A stretch of DNA of 64,000 nucleotides from Mactromeris polynyma (lineage: Eukaryota > Mollusca > Bivalvia > Venerida > Mactridae): the NCBI GenBank assembly GCA_032209605.1, contig JASFXZ010000045.1, forward strand, positions 1,674,001-1,738,000, written 5' to 3'. The notes below the pieces were generated by a model. It worked only from the letters and a program-made list of their open reading frames with translations. It did not search any database and was not told the DNA's origin. A program made the position numbers and the translations under genes. Below are positions 58,201-62,364 of the stretch, one piece after another. Every line of letters starts with the position of its first letter. The stretch's first letter is position 1.

Positions 58201-60180
58201 GCACTAGAGAGGTTGCACTGTATAACTTGTTAGGTACAGATTACTTGATGTACTGGATATTATATTCTTGTTTACATTTTCTAGATATTGATGAATGTTT
58301 GGACACACCAGGTATATGTGCATATAAATGTGAGAACACATATGGAGGCTATGAGTGTATTTGTGCTCCTGGACAAGTGAGATTGGCAGATAAAAAATCA
58401 TGCGCTGGTTAGATTATGTAACTTTATAAATATGATGTCTGCAAGCATTTCCCGGGCAGAATTCTTCATGTTTTTCTGTGCAGATATTTCCCTAACTGAA
58501 TTCTTTGGTTAAGATCAAGGTTAAATTATATGTTGCGTATTGTTGCTTTAAATTTTGGAAAGTATGAAACATTGCTTAAATTTAGGAAAGTATAAAACCT
58601 TGCTTTAAATTTAGGAAAAAGTAAAACACTGCTTTAAATTTAGCAAATCATAAAACCTTGCTTTAAATTTAGGAAAGTATAAAAAACACTGCTTTAATTT
58701 TGGGAATGAATATATTGTTGCTTTAAATTTTGAAGATTATGAAACATTGCTTTAAATTTGGGAAAGTATAGATTGTTGCTTTAAATTTGGAAAGCATAAA
58801 TTATGTACTGTGTATTGTGTGTTGCAGGTATAGAGTTTCTGGAACCTGCAAAAATAGTTGATCTGAACTCTGTACAAGACAACACAATACCCAGTATATA
58901 CAGTGGTCATAGTAGACAGAAAAGGGACACAATGACTGTACATACTTGTCCTGAAGGCTGGAAAATTGATAGGGGCCGATGTATAGGTGCGACCTTTTTT
59001 GTCTGATTTCTATCTGATGTTGAACTTTGTTTTGTATCTCTGTGGTAAATTTCTTAGAACTAGAAACCTGATTATATCTAAGGATGTTAATTTGACTCTG
59101 AAATTTTGTTTTGGGCAGAGGTCTTCATCTCCCATAAAGGTTTTGAGTTTCAACCCTTCAAACGCATGAGATGTATGTTCTGAGCAGAAATGTTGTGAAA
59201 ATTTGGTATTTATAGTTTTATGCCCTATTGTGTTAGTAATATGGTTGTATGTGTTGAAGTTTGTTATGGTAAATTAGCAATTATGCATACATAATATCTG
59301 TCAGCGCATTGATATCTGCCTGCTCACTTGTATGGGGAGAATATTGGAGCTACAGGGCAATCTCAGACAAAGATTTTGTAGTTGTTGAGAGATTGTTTGT
59401 CTAGGGAGGTTGAAATGATAGTAAATGTTTTATTATCAGAAAATTTGTTGTTGAGGAGAGGTTGTGGCTCAAGAGCACTCTTGCAAGGTTGAACTGTAGT
59501 TTATTCTTGTGTCCATATGTTGGTAACATGTTATATGATCACCACTTGCCTCAACATGTATGGTTATTATTTAAACGACACATTGTATGCAAAGTAAAAG
59601 CTGTATTGATTGATGATTTTTTTCTTCAGATATCAATGAGTGCGTGGAAGATCCAAAGATTTGTCAGCATAATTGTACCAATACTGTGGGATCGTATACA
59701 TGTTCTTGTCCACCAGGATATAGACTGTCCAGGGATAAAACTGTGTGTGAAGGTATTCAGTGATGTTTGAATGTTACATAAGTCAACACTTTATATAAAA
59801 GTACTCCCAAAATTACACTAAATTAAGCTATTAAAAAAAGAACCACTATAACTGACTAGTGCTTTGATCTAACTAGCACAAGTCCTGAGTACGGGTCTGA
59901 GAAAGCTATACTTAAATGCATGTTGTGACTTGAAGAAAATATTGTAAATAAAAAGGGGATTGGCCAGTTTGACTTGAGTGTTTTGTCTGATTATAAATTT
60001 CATTCGATCATAACCTTTCATGTAGTGAATATTACTTTTCTGATATATTACAGACATAAACGAGTGTATTGAAAATCAGATTAACTGTGGACGAGACAAA
60101 ATGTGTTTCAACACTCTGGGAGAGTTTACATGTATTGACACACCTTGTCCCAGAGGTTACCAACGTGATCCCATCACAAA
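15443..60180 (+). CDS. HMCN1: hemicentin, partial (64 exons; both ends outside the window)
   Basis: Hemicentins are giant secreted extracellular-matrix proteins that join tissues and basement membranes. The order seen here is diagnostic: 24 Ig I-set domains, 6 TSP1 repeats, a nidogen G2F domain, then calcium-binding EGF domains. The 64 exons encode about 3,247 residues. Every domain starts and ends at a phase-1 intron and all domain lengths are multiples of three, so the splice sites are mutually consistent. Missing on the left are the signal peptide, the von Willebrand A domain and further Ig domains (vertebrate HMCN1 has about 44). Missing on the right is the fibulin-type C-terminal module: the last exon reads [11 protein letters not shown] and stops in phase 2. 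No frame break or stop was found in any exon. The symbol reflects architecture; one-to-one orthology was not tested. Confidence 0.95.
16263..16735. repeat. 19-bp minisatellite in hemicentin intron
   Basis: About 25 units of GAGTGACTGAGACAGTTGT. Two unit types (GACTGAGACAGTTGT and GGCTGAGACAGTCGT) form alternating homogeneous blocks, joined by a GGTCTGAGACAGTCGT unit that occurs twice, so a larger block was duplicated. Degenerate units trail on to about 16850. It lies in the intron 16231-17386. Confidence 0.95.
17387..17980 (+). CDS. HMCN1: hemicentin Ig domain 2 (exons 17387-17577, 17899-17980)
   Basis: 91 residues. Key residues: [17 protein letters not shown] and [10 protein letters not shown], where the usual Gly of D-x-G-x-Y-x-C is Asp. 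The internal intron is phase 0, just before the E-F loop. The following intron (17981-21688) carries the 74-bp array and an inverted repeat element. Confidence 0.92.
18147..20520. repeat. 74-bp satellite array, about 32 units
   Basis: Head-to-tail 74-bp units, each with TTTAGCTGCACTATTTGAGG, a G-rich core (AGGGGGACATGGGGGG) and CTTG(T/C)CCTGGTGTTGG. Units are highly uniform, so the array was homogenised recently. Variants include the number of Gs, GACATGAGGGG versus GACATGGGGGG, and TTGATATCTTC in the first units. It lies wholly within one hemicentin intron. Minus-strand frames through it are products of the repeat and not genes. Confidence 0.97.
21378..21660. mobile_element. short inverted relative of the 9143-10604 element
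   Basis: Both ends are diverged reverse complements of the ends of the 1.46-kb element: TTCGGCACAGCCGTACTAA and TTAACCACCAAGGCAATTT on one side, AAAAGATGGTCGGCGCAA (complement) on the other. The middle is much shorter, as in internally deleted non-autonomous copies. Confidence 0.6.
21689..22822 (+). CDS. HMCN1: hemicentin Ig domain 3 (exons 21689-21806, 22656-22822)
   Basis: 95 residues. Key residues: [16 protein letters not shown] (the intron splits the Trp codon, TG|G) and [16 protein letters not shown]. The acceptor is GTAAG followed by GTATAAAG. The 849-bp internal intron holds a MITE-like repeat at 22208-22445. The next intron (22823-23366) shows nothing clear. Confidence 0.93.
22208..22445. 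mobile_element. MITE-like repeat bounded by TTATGCCCCC / GGGGGCAT
   Basis: Starts TTATGCCCCCGCC and ends GGGGGCATCCATGCC. Its interior (AGGGGCATAAAGTGTGTCTG, ACTTAAAAGCCCTTA) is related to 27041-27315. No protein is encoded. Confidence 0.55.
23367..23639 (+). CDS. HMCN1: hemicentin Ig domain 4 (single exon)
   Basis: 91 residues in one exon. Key residues: [16 protein letters not shown] and [16 protein letters not shown]. Acceptor TTTTAG, donor GTAAGC. First of three consecutive Ig domains encoded without an internal intron (4, 5 and 6). Confidence 0.94.
23975..24180 (+). repeat. possible tRNA-derived SINE
   Basis: GTGATTTAGGGGTAGAA resembles a pol III A box and GGGTTCAAATTCTG a B box, about 40 bp apart. 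An AT-rich tail follows. It is a diverged relic in the intron between Ig 4 and Ig 5. Confidence 0.4.
24216..24497 (+). CDS. HMCN1: hemicentin Ig domain 5 (single exon)
   Basis: 94 residues. Key residues: [16 protein letters not shown] and [14 protein letters not shown]. Acceptor TCAAG, donor GTAACT. The next intron (24498-25144) contains a repeat at 24885-25075 related to 27780-28000 and 32385-32545. Confidence 0.94.
24885..25075. repeat. intronic dispersed repeat, member 1 of 3
   Basis: Shares AATAG(G)CAAATAGCTATTGTTATAGCTTGATTG-type order and the later CTGTATCCACAAAATGTTTAAT block with 27780-28000 and 32385-32545, all in the same orientation. Divergence is high and the class is unknown. 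Confidence 0.5.
25145..25420 (+). CDS. HMCN1: hemicentin Ig domain 6 (single exon)
   Basis: 92 residues. Key residues: [16 protein letters not shown] and [14 protein letters not shown]. The exon starts D-P-P after TTTTAG and ends with donor GTAAAG. Confidence 0.94.
25708..26506 (+). CDS. HMCN1: hemicentin Ig domain 7 (exons 25708-25840, 26340-26506)
   Basis: 100 residues. Key residues: [16 protein letters not shown] (intron inside the Arg codon after the Trp) and [15 protein letters not shown]. The internal intron carries a SINE-like stretch at 25865-25965 and a relic at 26136-26260. Confidence 0.93.
26136..26260. repeat. dispersed repeat with GACCACC words
   Basis: CAGTAAAACGTTACTTACAG, GACCACCTGAAAA and AAGACCACCTCAATAATA recall 8036-8110, which carries GAGGTGGTCTTAATATT. 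Two diverged members of one family; class unknown. Confidence 0.45.
26843..27696 (+). CDS. HMCN1: hemicentin Ig domain 8 (exons 26843-26957, 27524-27696)
   Basis: 96 residues. Key residues: [16 protein letters not shown] (Trp codon split TG|G as in domain 3) and [15 protein letters not shown]. Donor GTAGTA is weak, but the acceptor TCTCAG and the frame agree. Confidence 0.92.
27041..27315. mobile_element. MITE-like repeat related to 22208-22445
   Basis: GGGCATAAAGTGTTACCCC, CAATCCACCATTTTTGGA and AACTTAAAAGCCATAGCAG occur in the same order as in the copy at 22208-22445. The terminal GGGGGCAT block is worn (AGGGGCATCC). Confidence 0.5.
27780..28000. repeat. intronic dispersed repeat, member 2 of 3
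   Basis: AAGAGCTATTGTCGTAGCTTG, ATCATCGTCTGTGTCTACAG and AAATCTTAAATATTG align with 24885-25075 and 32385-32545. No coding content. Confidence 0.5.
28366..29332 (+). CDS. HMCN1: hemicentin Ig domain 9 (exons 28366-28582, 29268-29332)
   Basis: 94 residues. Key residues: [16 protein letters not shown] and [15 protein letters not shown]. The intron falls very late, inside the Arg codon just before the F-strand Cys (AG|A), leaving a 65-nt second exon. The internal intron holds a complete TTATGCCCCC-type MITE. Confidence 0.93.
28858..29092. mobile_element. 235-bp MITE with TTATGCCCCC / GGGGGCATAA termini
   Basis: Perfect 10-bp inverted ends enclose TTCGAAGAAGAGAGGG, a string of GGTCGGT/CTGTCGGTC-like words, and TCATCCTCAAACTTGGTCC near the right end. 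A truncated second copy lies at 52387-52555. No protein is encoded. Confidence 0.8.
29460..29597 (-). repeat. tRNA-derived SINE head, minus strand
   Basis: The complement reads TGGTGTAGTGGTTAAGGTG, a good pol III A box, followed by GGTTGATTTCGACCCC in the B-box position. It lies in the intron between Ig 9 and Ig 10. Confidence 0.55.
29671..30234 (+). CDS. HMCN1: hemicentin Ig domain 10 (exons 29671-29819, 30099-30234)
   Basis: 95 residues. Key residues: [16 protein letters not shown] and [15 protein letters not shown]. The internal intron is phase 0 after S-K-H. The next intron (30235-30713) shows nothing notable. Confidence 0.94.
30714..31424 (+). CDS. HMCN1: hemicentin Ig domain 11 (exons 30714-30916, 31343-31424)
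   Basis: 95 residues. Key residues: [16 protein letters not shown] and [15 protein letters not shown], with Asn for the usual Asp before T-G. The internal intron is phase 0 at A-Q|V-V. The final donor, GTTTGT, is weak, but the frame and next acceptor agree. Confidence 0.92.
31025..31215 (-). repeat. tRNA-derived SINE, minus strand
   Basis: The complement has AGTGACTAATGGGTACAG (A-box side) and GGTCATGAGTTGAAATCC (B box). The tail part, with CCTGTTGACTGCTTCCTTG on the plus strand, is shared with 25865-25965, 37925-38110 and 53655-53790. Confidence 0.6.
31901..32808 (+). CDS. HMCN1: hemicentin Ig domain 12 (exons 31901-32067, 32691-32808)
   Basis: 95 residues. Key residues: [16 protein letters not shown] and [15 protein letters not shown]. 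Phase-0 internal intron at S-L-Q|D-N-G. That intron holds a stretch with TATAGCGCTCATT and AAAGCGCTTTACAA (32145-32200) and a member of the dispersed family at 32385-32545. Confidence 0.94.
32385..32545. repeat. intronic dispersed repeat, member 3 of 3
   Basis: GCCTGATCATAGTCTTTGGC, TATCCACAAAAATGTTAAAT and CATTAAGCGAAGTGAGC align with 24885-25075 and 27780-28000. Confidence 0.45.
33517..34265 (+). CDS. HMCN1: hemicentin Ig domain 13 (exons 33517-33635, 34079-34265)
   Basis: 102 residues, the longest Ig domain here. Key residues: [14 protein letters not shown] and [15 protein letters not shown]. The phase-0 intron lies directly after W-Y-K. The extra length sits in the C'-E region and includes W-H-G-K-E-Q-Q. 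The exon starts V-K-P instead of V-P-P. Confidence 0.93.
34704..35433 (+). CDS. HMCN1: hemicentin Ig domain 14 (exons 34704-34790, 35242-35433)
   Basis: 93 residues. Key residues: [16 protein letters not shown] and [14 protein letters not shown]. The internal intron is phase 1 inside S-G|I-P, the earliest internal intron position of the series, giving an 87-nt first exon. Confidence 0.93.
35968..37210 (+). CDS. HMCN1: hemicentin Ig domain 15 (exons 35968-36127, 37086-37210)
   Basis: 95 residues. Key residues: [16 protein letters not shown] and [15 protein letters not shown]. The internal intron is phase 2 inside a Ser codon (AG|T). Its 958-bp length contains an inverted-repeat cluster (36185-36385) and a 50-nt segment with good splice sites (36745-36794) that would add a stop. 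Confidence 0.92.
36185..36385. repeat. cluster of inverted AACTTTGAAGTTGGAATT words
   Basis: CAACTTTGAAGTTGGAATT and its complement AATTCCAACTTCAAAGT occur several times each within 200 bp, so many alternative hairpins can form. It lies in the internal intron of Ig 15. Confidence 0.8.
36745..36794 (+). other. HMCN1: candidate 50-nt poison exon
   Basis: The segment lies between a pyrimidine-rich acceptor (TCTCTTATTTGCAG) and a consensus donor (AAAG|GTAGGT). Joined to the upstream exon, which ends in AG, it reads AGC TGA, an immediate stop, and its length is not a multiple of three. Skipping it gives a clean Ig domain. It could be a regulated non-productive exon or a chance pair of sites. Confidence 0.35.
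37685..38376 (+). CDS. HMCN1: hemicentin Ig domain 16 (exons 37685-37872, 38280-38376)
   Basis: 95 residues. Key residues: [16 protein letters not shown] and [15 protein letters not shown]. Phase-0 internal intron at L-L-Q|I-T. That intron carries a SINE-like repeat at 37925-38110. The next intron (38377-39263) shows no clear element. Confidence 0.94.
37925..38110 (-). repeat. SINE-like repeat, minus strand
   Basis: Plus-strand words GATTGTGAAACAAGTTGATAC, GATGACTGATTCTTGGGTTA and AAGGATTGTAAAG match 25865-25965, 31025-31215 and 53655-53790. The complement of the right end (ACACTGAGTTCCATACC) is a worn B box. Confidence 0.5.
39264..39548 (+). CDS. HMCN1: hemicentin Ig domain 17 (single exon)
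   Basis: 95 residues. Key residues: [16 protein letters not shown] and [15 protein letters not shown]. Separated from domain 18 by only 227 bp, one of the shortest introns in the window. Confidence 0.95.
39776..40048 (+). CDS. HMCN1: hemicentin Ig domain 18 (single exon)
   Basis: 91 residues. Key residues: [16 protein letters not shown] and [15 protein letters not shown]. Acceptor TTTTGCAG, donor GTATAT. The following intron (40049-40456) shows nothing clear. Confidence 0.95.
40457..40929 (+). CDS. HMCN1: hemicentin Ig domain 19 (exons 40457-40600, 40801-40929)
   Basis: 91 residues. Key residues: [16 protein letters not shown] and [15 protein letters not shown]. Phase-1 internal intron at V-P-G|I-E in a short 200-bp intron. 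The domain ends V-F and the linker codon becomes T|TT (Phe), unlike the usual Val. Confidence 0.94.
41232..42172 (+). CDS. HMCN1: hemicentin Ig domain 20 (exons 41232-41421, 42090-42172)
   Basis: 91 residues. Key residues: [16 protein letters not shown] and [15 protein letters not shown]. The phase-2 intron splits an Arg codon (CG|A). A 28-bp minisatellite starts 23 bp after the donor GTAATT. Confidence 0.94.
41445..41672. repeat. 28-bp minisatellite, 8 units, beside a splice donor
   Basis: Eight almost perfect units of ACAGAATACTACTGTATATG plus AGACCCAC. The array lies in the internal intron of Ig 20, close to the 5' splice site. Uniform units point to recent expansion. Confidence 0.95.
42395..42600 (+). 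repeat. SINE with conserved core
   Basis: TTTAGGTTTGAATCCCACCC is a B box; GTGAGGAAGCCATCCAGTTGGCTTAC is a core block shared, reverse-complemented, with 57005-57165 (only part is quoted there). It lies in the intron before Ig 21. The A box is worn. Confidence 0.6.
42715..43485 (+). CDS. HMCN1: hemicentin Ig domain 21 (exons 42715-42905, 43404-43485)
   Basis: 91 residues. Key residues: [16 protein letters not shown] and [15 protein letters not shown]. Phase-0 internal intron at Q-L-K|E-D-D, the same place as in domains 2, 11, 16 and 23. Confidence 0.94.
44008..44777 (+). CDS. HMCN1: hemicentin Ig domain 22 (exons 44008-44139, 44646-44777)
   Basis: 88 residues, the shortest Ig domain here. 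Key residues: [16 protein letters not shown] and [15 protein letters not shown]. The phase-1 donor GTACAA is weak; the frame, the acceptor TTTTAG and the Trp-to-Cys spacing support the join I-E|S-P-P. The second exon begins P-P-S like the start of a domain, so it might have come from a separate truncated domain. Confidence 0.85.
44806..45002 (+). repeat. tRNA-derived SINE
   Basis: GCATAGTGGTCGAGGGAGAG (A box) and GTTAGTTTGAACTCGG (B box) are about 40 bp apart, followed by an unrelated body and an AT-rich tail. It lies between Ig 22 and Ig 23. Confidence 0.6.
45122..45723 (+). CDS. HMCN1: hemicentin Ig domain 23 (exons 45122-45309, 45642-45723)
   Basis: 90 residues. Key residues: [16 protein letters not shown] and [14 protein letters not shown]. 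Phase-0 internal intron at S-T|S-S-D. The following intron (45724-46244) is AT-rich with no clear element. Confidence 0.94.
46245..46855 (+). CDS. HMCN1: hemicentin Ig domain 24, last Ig (exons 46245-46416, 46758-46855)
   Basis: 90 residues. Key residues: [16 protein letters not shown] and [15 protein letters not shown]. It starts E-P-P-S, and the phase-2 intron splits an Asn codon (AA|T). The series then switches to TSP1 repeats. Confidence 0.94.
47178..47348 (+). CDS. HMCN1: hemicentin TSP1 repeat 1 (single exon)
   Basis: 57 residues. The Trp ladder is WSQWLSW, with CSITCGEG matching the O-fucosylation consensus C-x-x-S/T-C-G. Six Cys, ending KQCPG. C-mannosylation of the W-x-x-W motif is expected from family knowledge. 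Confidence 0.96.
47916..48086 (+). CDS. HMCN1: hemicentin TSP1 repeat 2 (single exon)
   Basis: 57 residues. Trp ladder WGNWMPW, but CSVRCDRG replaces the fucosylation site (Arg for Ser/Thr and Asp for Gly). All six Cys are kept, ending GPCSG. A TTCTGTTTCCAG upstream at 47763 is acceptor-like but not used. Confidence 0.95.
48715..48885 (+). CDS. HMCN1: hemicentin TSP1 repeat 3 (single exon)
   Basis: 57 residues. Trp ladder [15 protein letters not shown] (fucosylation consensus kept), ends RKCPG. Acceptor TTTATTCAG, donor GTGAGG. Confidence 0.96.
49309..49479 (+). CDS. HMCN1: hemicentin TSP1 repeat 4 (single exon)
   Basis: 57 residues. Trp ladder [15 protein letters not shown] (consensus kept), ends EPCPG. 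Acceptor TTCTTCAG, donor GTATGT. Confidence 0.96.
49985..50155 (+). CDS. HMCN1: hemicentin TSP1 repeat 5 (single exon)
   Basis: 57 residues. The Trp ladder is WSEWGDF, with Phe for the third Trp, and CSVSCDGG has Asp for Gly in the fucosylation motif. Six Cys kept, ends SPCPG. The acceptor TATATTAG is pyrimidine-poor. Confidence 0.94.
50303..50345. repeat. short MITE-end-like motif
   Basis: ATGTCTCTCCGAGGGAGACAT is almost a palindrome and is followed by ATTGTTTTACTGCC. It resembles the end of a dispersed element; no second end was found in the intron. Confidence 0.4.
50754..50918 (+). CDS. HMCN1: hemicentin TSP1 repeat 6 (single exon)
   Basis: 55 residues, two fewer than the other five. Trp ladder [15 protein letters not shown] (consensus kept), ends KPCYG. 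Last TSP1 repeat before the G2F domain, from which it is separated by a 713-bp intron (50919-51631) without a clear element. Confidence 0.96.
51632..53613 (+). CDS. HMCN1: hemicentin nidogen-like G2F domain (four exons)
   Basis: Exons 51632-51781, 52140-52277, 52786-52941 and 53410-53613 encode 216 residues, the normal size of a G2F beta-barrel. In nidogens this fold binds perlecan and collagen IV; in hemicentins it is the basement-membrane-facing module. Recognisable blocks are [46 protein letters not shown] and [15 protein letters not shown]. All introns are phase 1. The intron before the third exon holds a truncated MITE (52387-52555). Confidence 0.93.
52387..52555. mobile_element. truncated TTATGCCCCC MITE
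   Basis: Shares TTATGCCCCCCTTCGAAGA, TATTGGTTTGCACATGTCGG and TATCATCCTCAAACTTG with the complete copy at 28858-29092, but the right terminal GGGGGCATAA is missing. Confidence 0.75.
53655..53790 (-). repeat. SINE-like repeat
   Basis: AATTGTGAAACAAATTCTTAC, TCAATGACTGCTTCCTGG and TTTAGGGATTTTAAG match 31025-31215 and 37925-38110. Confidence 0.5.
54083..54145 (+). CDS. HMCN1: hemicentin short Cys module after G2F
   Basis: A 21-residue exon with [16 protein letters not shown], bridging G2F and the first EGF. It lacks enough Cys to be an EGF domain and matches the C-x-x-G-F pattern seen at this place in hemicentins. Confidence 0.88.
54476..54595 (+). CDS. HMCN1: hemicentin cbEGF domain 1
   Basis: 40 residues. 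Calcium-binding start D-N-D-E-C and [12 protein letters not shown], which fits the Asp/Asn beta-hydroxylation pattern C-x-[DN]-x4-[FY]-x-C-x-C. Six Cys. Confidence 0.95.
55070..55204 (+). CDS. HMCN1: hemicentin cbEGF domain 2
   Basis: 45 residues. D-I-D-E-C start; [10 protein letters not shown] is followed by H-I-K-C, two residues more than the usual C-x-C. Domains 5 and 9 share this wider spacing. Confidence 0.94.
55636..55755 (+). CDS. HMCN1: hemicentin cbEGF domain 3
   Basis: 40 residues. D-I-N-E-C start and [12 protein letters not shown] (hydroxylation pattern present). Arg-rich tail R-R-A-S-R-G-R-C. Confidence 0.95.
56043..56162 (+). CDS. HMCN1: hemicentin cbEGF domain 4
   Basis: 40 residues. 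D-I-N-E-C start and [12 protein letters not shown] (pattern present). Acceptor ATTTCACAG, donor GTTTGA (weak). The next intron (56163-56778) shows nothing clear. Confidence 0.94.
56779..56907 (+). CDS. HMCN1: hemicentin cbEGF domain 5
   Basis: 43 residues. D-V-N-E-C start and [14 protein letters not shown] with the wider spacing before the fifth Cys, as in domains 2 and 9. Confidence 0.94.
57005..57165 (-). repeat. tRNA-derived SINE, minus strand
   Basis: On the complement, GTGGCAGAGTGGTTACAG is an A box and GAGGGTTCCAGTCCCACA a B box. A core with TGTGAGGAAGCTATCCAG follows, related to the plus-strand SINE at 42395-42600. Confidence 0.7.
57208..57336 (+). CDS. HMCN1: hemicentin cbEGF domain 6
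   Basis: 43 residues. D-I-D-E-C start and [12 protein letters not shown] (pattern present). The 948-bp intron after it (57337-58284) is AT-rich, with no element recognised. Confidence 0.95.
58285..58407 (+). CDS. HMCN1: hemicentin cbEGF domain 7
   Basis: 41 residues. D-I-D-E-C start and [12 protein letters not shown] (pattern present). Weak donor GTTAGA. Confidence 0.93.
58541..58800. repeat. degenerate ~30-bp tandem repeat
   Basis: About eight imperfect units of GCTTTAAATTTAGGAAAGTA with a variable remainder, in the short intron before the linker exon. The array ends just before the acceptor GTTGCAG. Confidence 0.85.
58828..58986 (+). CDS. HMCN1: hemicentin linker exon with RQKR site and Cys pair
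   Basis: A 53-residue exon between cbEGF 7 and 8. The first part is a Cys-free linker ending in HSRQKRD, an R-x-K-R motif as used by furin-type convertases. The second part, [13 protein letters not shown], is a two-Cys hemi-module. Vertebrate hemicentins have a variable linker at the same place, so its presence is expected and the basic site is the unusual part. Confidence 0.9.
59630..59752 (+). CDS. HMCN1: hemicentin cbEGF domain 8
   Basis: 41 residues. D-I-N-E-C start and [12 protein letters not shown] (pattern present). Acceptor TTTCTTCAG, donor GTATTC. Confidence 0.95.
60054..60180 (+). CDS. HMCN1: hemicentin cbEGF domain 9, last visible exon
   Basis: 127 nt; D-I-N-E-C start, [10 protein letters not shown], then [11 protein letters not shown]. 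The donor GTAAGA leaves phase 2, unlike all previous domain ends. This matches the last EGF of hemicentins, which runs into the fibulin-type C-terminal module. That module was not found before 64000. Confidence 0.94.
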
Positions 60181-60742
60181 GTAAGATATTCCTTCTGATT
60201 TTGACTATTTCAAAGCTGGCTTTTACTGATATGTTATTTGAATATTCAGTACAACATCTGCAGAGGAGCACCTAGGGTGATGCTAGTGTTAGCTGTTGTT
60301 GTGGGGTTGTTGCTCTTGAGAGCTTAAATTGTTGTTGAAGAAAGGTTATTCTATGTGAGAGAGAGGAGAGGTTGCATTGCAGTAATTGTGTTAGGTGTGT
60401 GTTAAAACTGATGATTTTTTGGTTCAGAATAGTTGCACTGTTTGAAATTAGATTTGTATTAGCTTCTTCATAATCCTGACTAATGATTATTTTTTTCACA
60501 TATCCAATACATTGCTGACTAGTTTGGCATGGACAGAATACAGTGCAAATTGTATTTGAATCCATGTTTTGTGGCTTTTGTGCATGGCAATCTGCTTGAG
60601 AATGTCACATCAATTGTATGTTGCATTCAATTGGAATTTGGTTTTATGCCTAGTTGATATAATGTTAAAATTACTTCTGTTCAAATATCGGCTCCATTCT
60701 GAAAAGAATTAACAGATTTTCAAAATTTCATAAATACAAATA
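60181..60742. other. last visible hemicentin intron, unremarkable part
   Basis: T-rich intron sequence with no exon, SINE or tandem repeat recognised before the direct-repeat element begins. Confidence 0.55.
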
Positions 60743-61591
60743 TATTATTTTATGAAAAGTCGGGCAAAGATAACAACACTTATCTGAATTTCACTATTAT
60801 AATATCTTCAATTAACGCCATTACTACACAGCAACAAAACAACAACATGTTAAAACCTTATTTAATGTTTGGATACTTGTGGCCGCAATATTCTCCCTTC
60901 GTACACAATGTTGCCATTGCCAAGTAGAGAATCAGTAAAACCCTGGCCAGCCGAAGGCCATGTATATATTTATTTATAGTATATATCTGAAAATAACTCA
61001 TTTACTAATTTCACTGTTATGCCAACTTCTGCTATGCAACAAAAACCACTTGCCAGAGAAACTATTCTGCTATGCAACAATAACACACGCTATTAGTGTT
61101 ATACATTATTCTGTTACGCGAGAAAAACCGTGCACGATTTAAGACATTATTCTGCTATGCAACAAACCACACGCAATTAGCCATTAGACTGCTATGCAAC
61201 AAAACCACACACTGTTAGATTACTGTGCTATGCAACAAAAAACCACAAACTCTTCGCCATTTGACTTTGCTATGCTAATTGGCTCTAACAGTATATTCCG
61301 CTATAACATTATTTACCGCTCTACATGAAGATGCCAAAAAATTAGAGGTGTACATGGGACTACCTAGCATATAAGCGCTGTTTGGGCTGTACCCTCACCT
61401 CTAATTGTTACAGTTTAAATTTAGAATATTAGATGTGTCCCTTGCCTCGTTATTTCATGAAGCATGAACCAGATCAAGGGACAACTATGAAAATGTAACT
61501 TGATTGAGTAGTCTCCCTTGGTTAATCGAGTCTACCCGACACAAGTAGAGACCCTAGAATTAATGTGACCAACGGCTGACCAGAATTTTAC
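60743..61591 (-). repeat. 849-bp direct repeat, copy 1 (proposed B2)
   Basis: Starts TATTATTTTATGAAAAG and ends CCAGAATTTTAC. It contains sub-repeats with TGCTATGCAACAAA (61030-61275), an 11-bp inverted pair (61340-61350 with 61396-61406) and a TATA-like CATATAAGCGCTG between those arms. A 60-codon frame inside is present in both copies but looks non-coding. Confidence 0.95.
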
Positions 61592-62364
61592 AATTTGCGA
61601 CAAAATTAGATTTCAAGAGGATTAAAAATAAACAAGCAATATACTATGTACATGGTCACTACATATAAATCATCACACGATAAGAATAACTCTTATTGTC
61701 ATTGTCCACATGATTCATTCTCTTTCCTGCTTATCAGGGTTTCCGACAGAGTTCAACTGTTCACAAGATAGTTAATAAAATCAGATCACAATGTTCACAA
61801 TAGTTATATATTCATCACTGCTTAACACAAAATAATGACGACTGTATCTTGCGTACTGTTATTGTCCAATCAACACATCTACTTCGACTTATGCCGCTTG
61901 GAGTTGAAATTCTTCGTCGGATGCTGCTTCAAATGAACGTTAAGTTATTCGTCGACTCCAATGACTTCTTTGAATGTTTCTTAACTCAATGCAGCGACCA
62001 TGTACTTCGTATAAACAATTCTGGATGGTAGCAACTGAAATAATTAAAAAAAACTTGGCAGTAACACGTTCACCAACTAGATTGACATTCATAATATATA
62101 TACAATGTGAACCAATTCAATTATTACTGGGAGGTGGGTGGGTAAAATTGTTGTGCTGTTTGCTCAGCAGAAGACAGAAGACAAGGGAAGATAATTGGTG
62201 TATGCAAAGGGAGCTAACAAAGACAACTTTCTGTACTCAATATTATTCAACCCATTTTTTATTTTATTTTTTCTCAATTTAATTTGAACCAATTAAGTAC
62301 ATTGAGAATATTTAACTGCCCTTTAGCAAAAATAAATTAGTATTATCGCCAAAGCTATAATCCC
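61592..62364 (-). repeat. 773-bp segment between the direct repeats (proposed A2)
   Basis: Unique within the window. No convincing frame or known motif was seen. If the split-direct-repeat reading is right, a second copy (A1) must lie beyond 64000. Confidence 0.5.

Noticed and set aside
60960..61142. 60-codon frame, also present at 62582-62764
   Set aside because: It is duplicated because it lies in the 849-bp repeat; it is AT-rich, has no known motif and runs on the strand opposite to the hydrolase.
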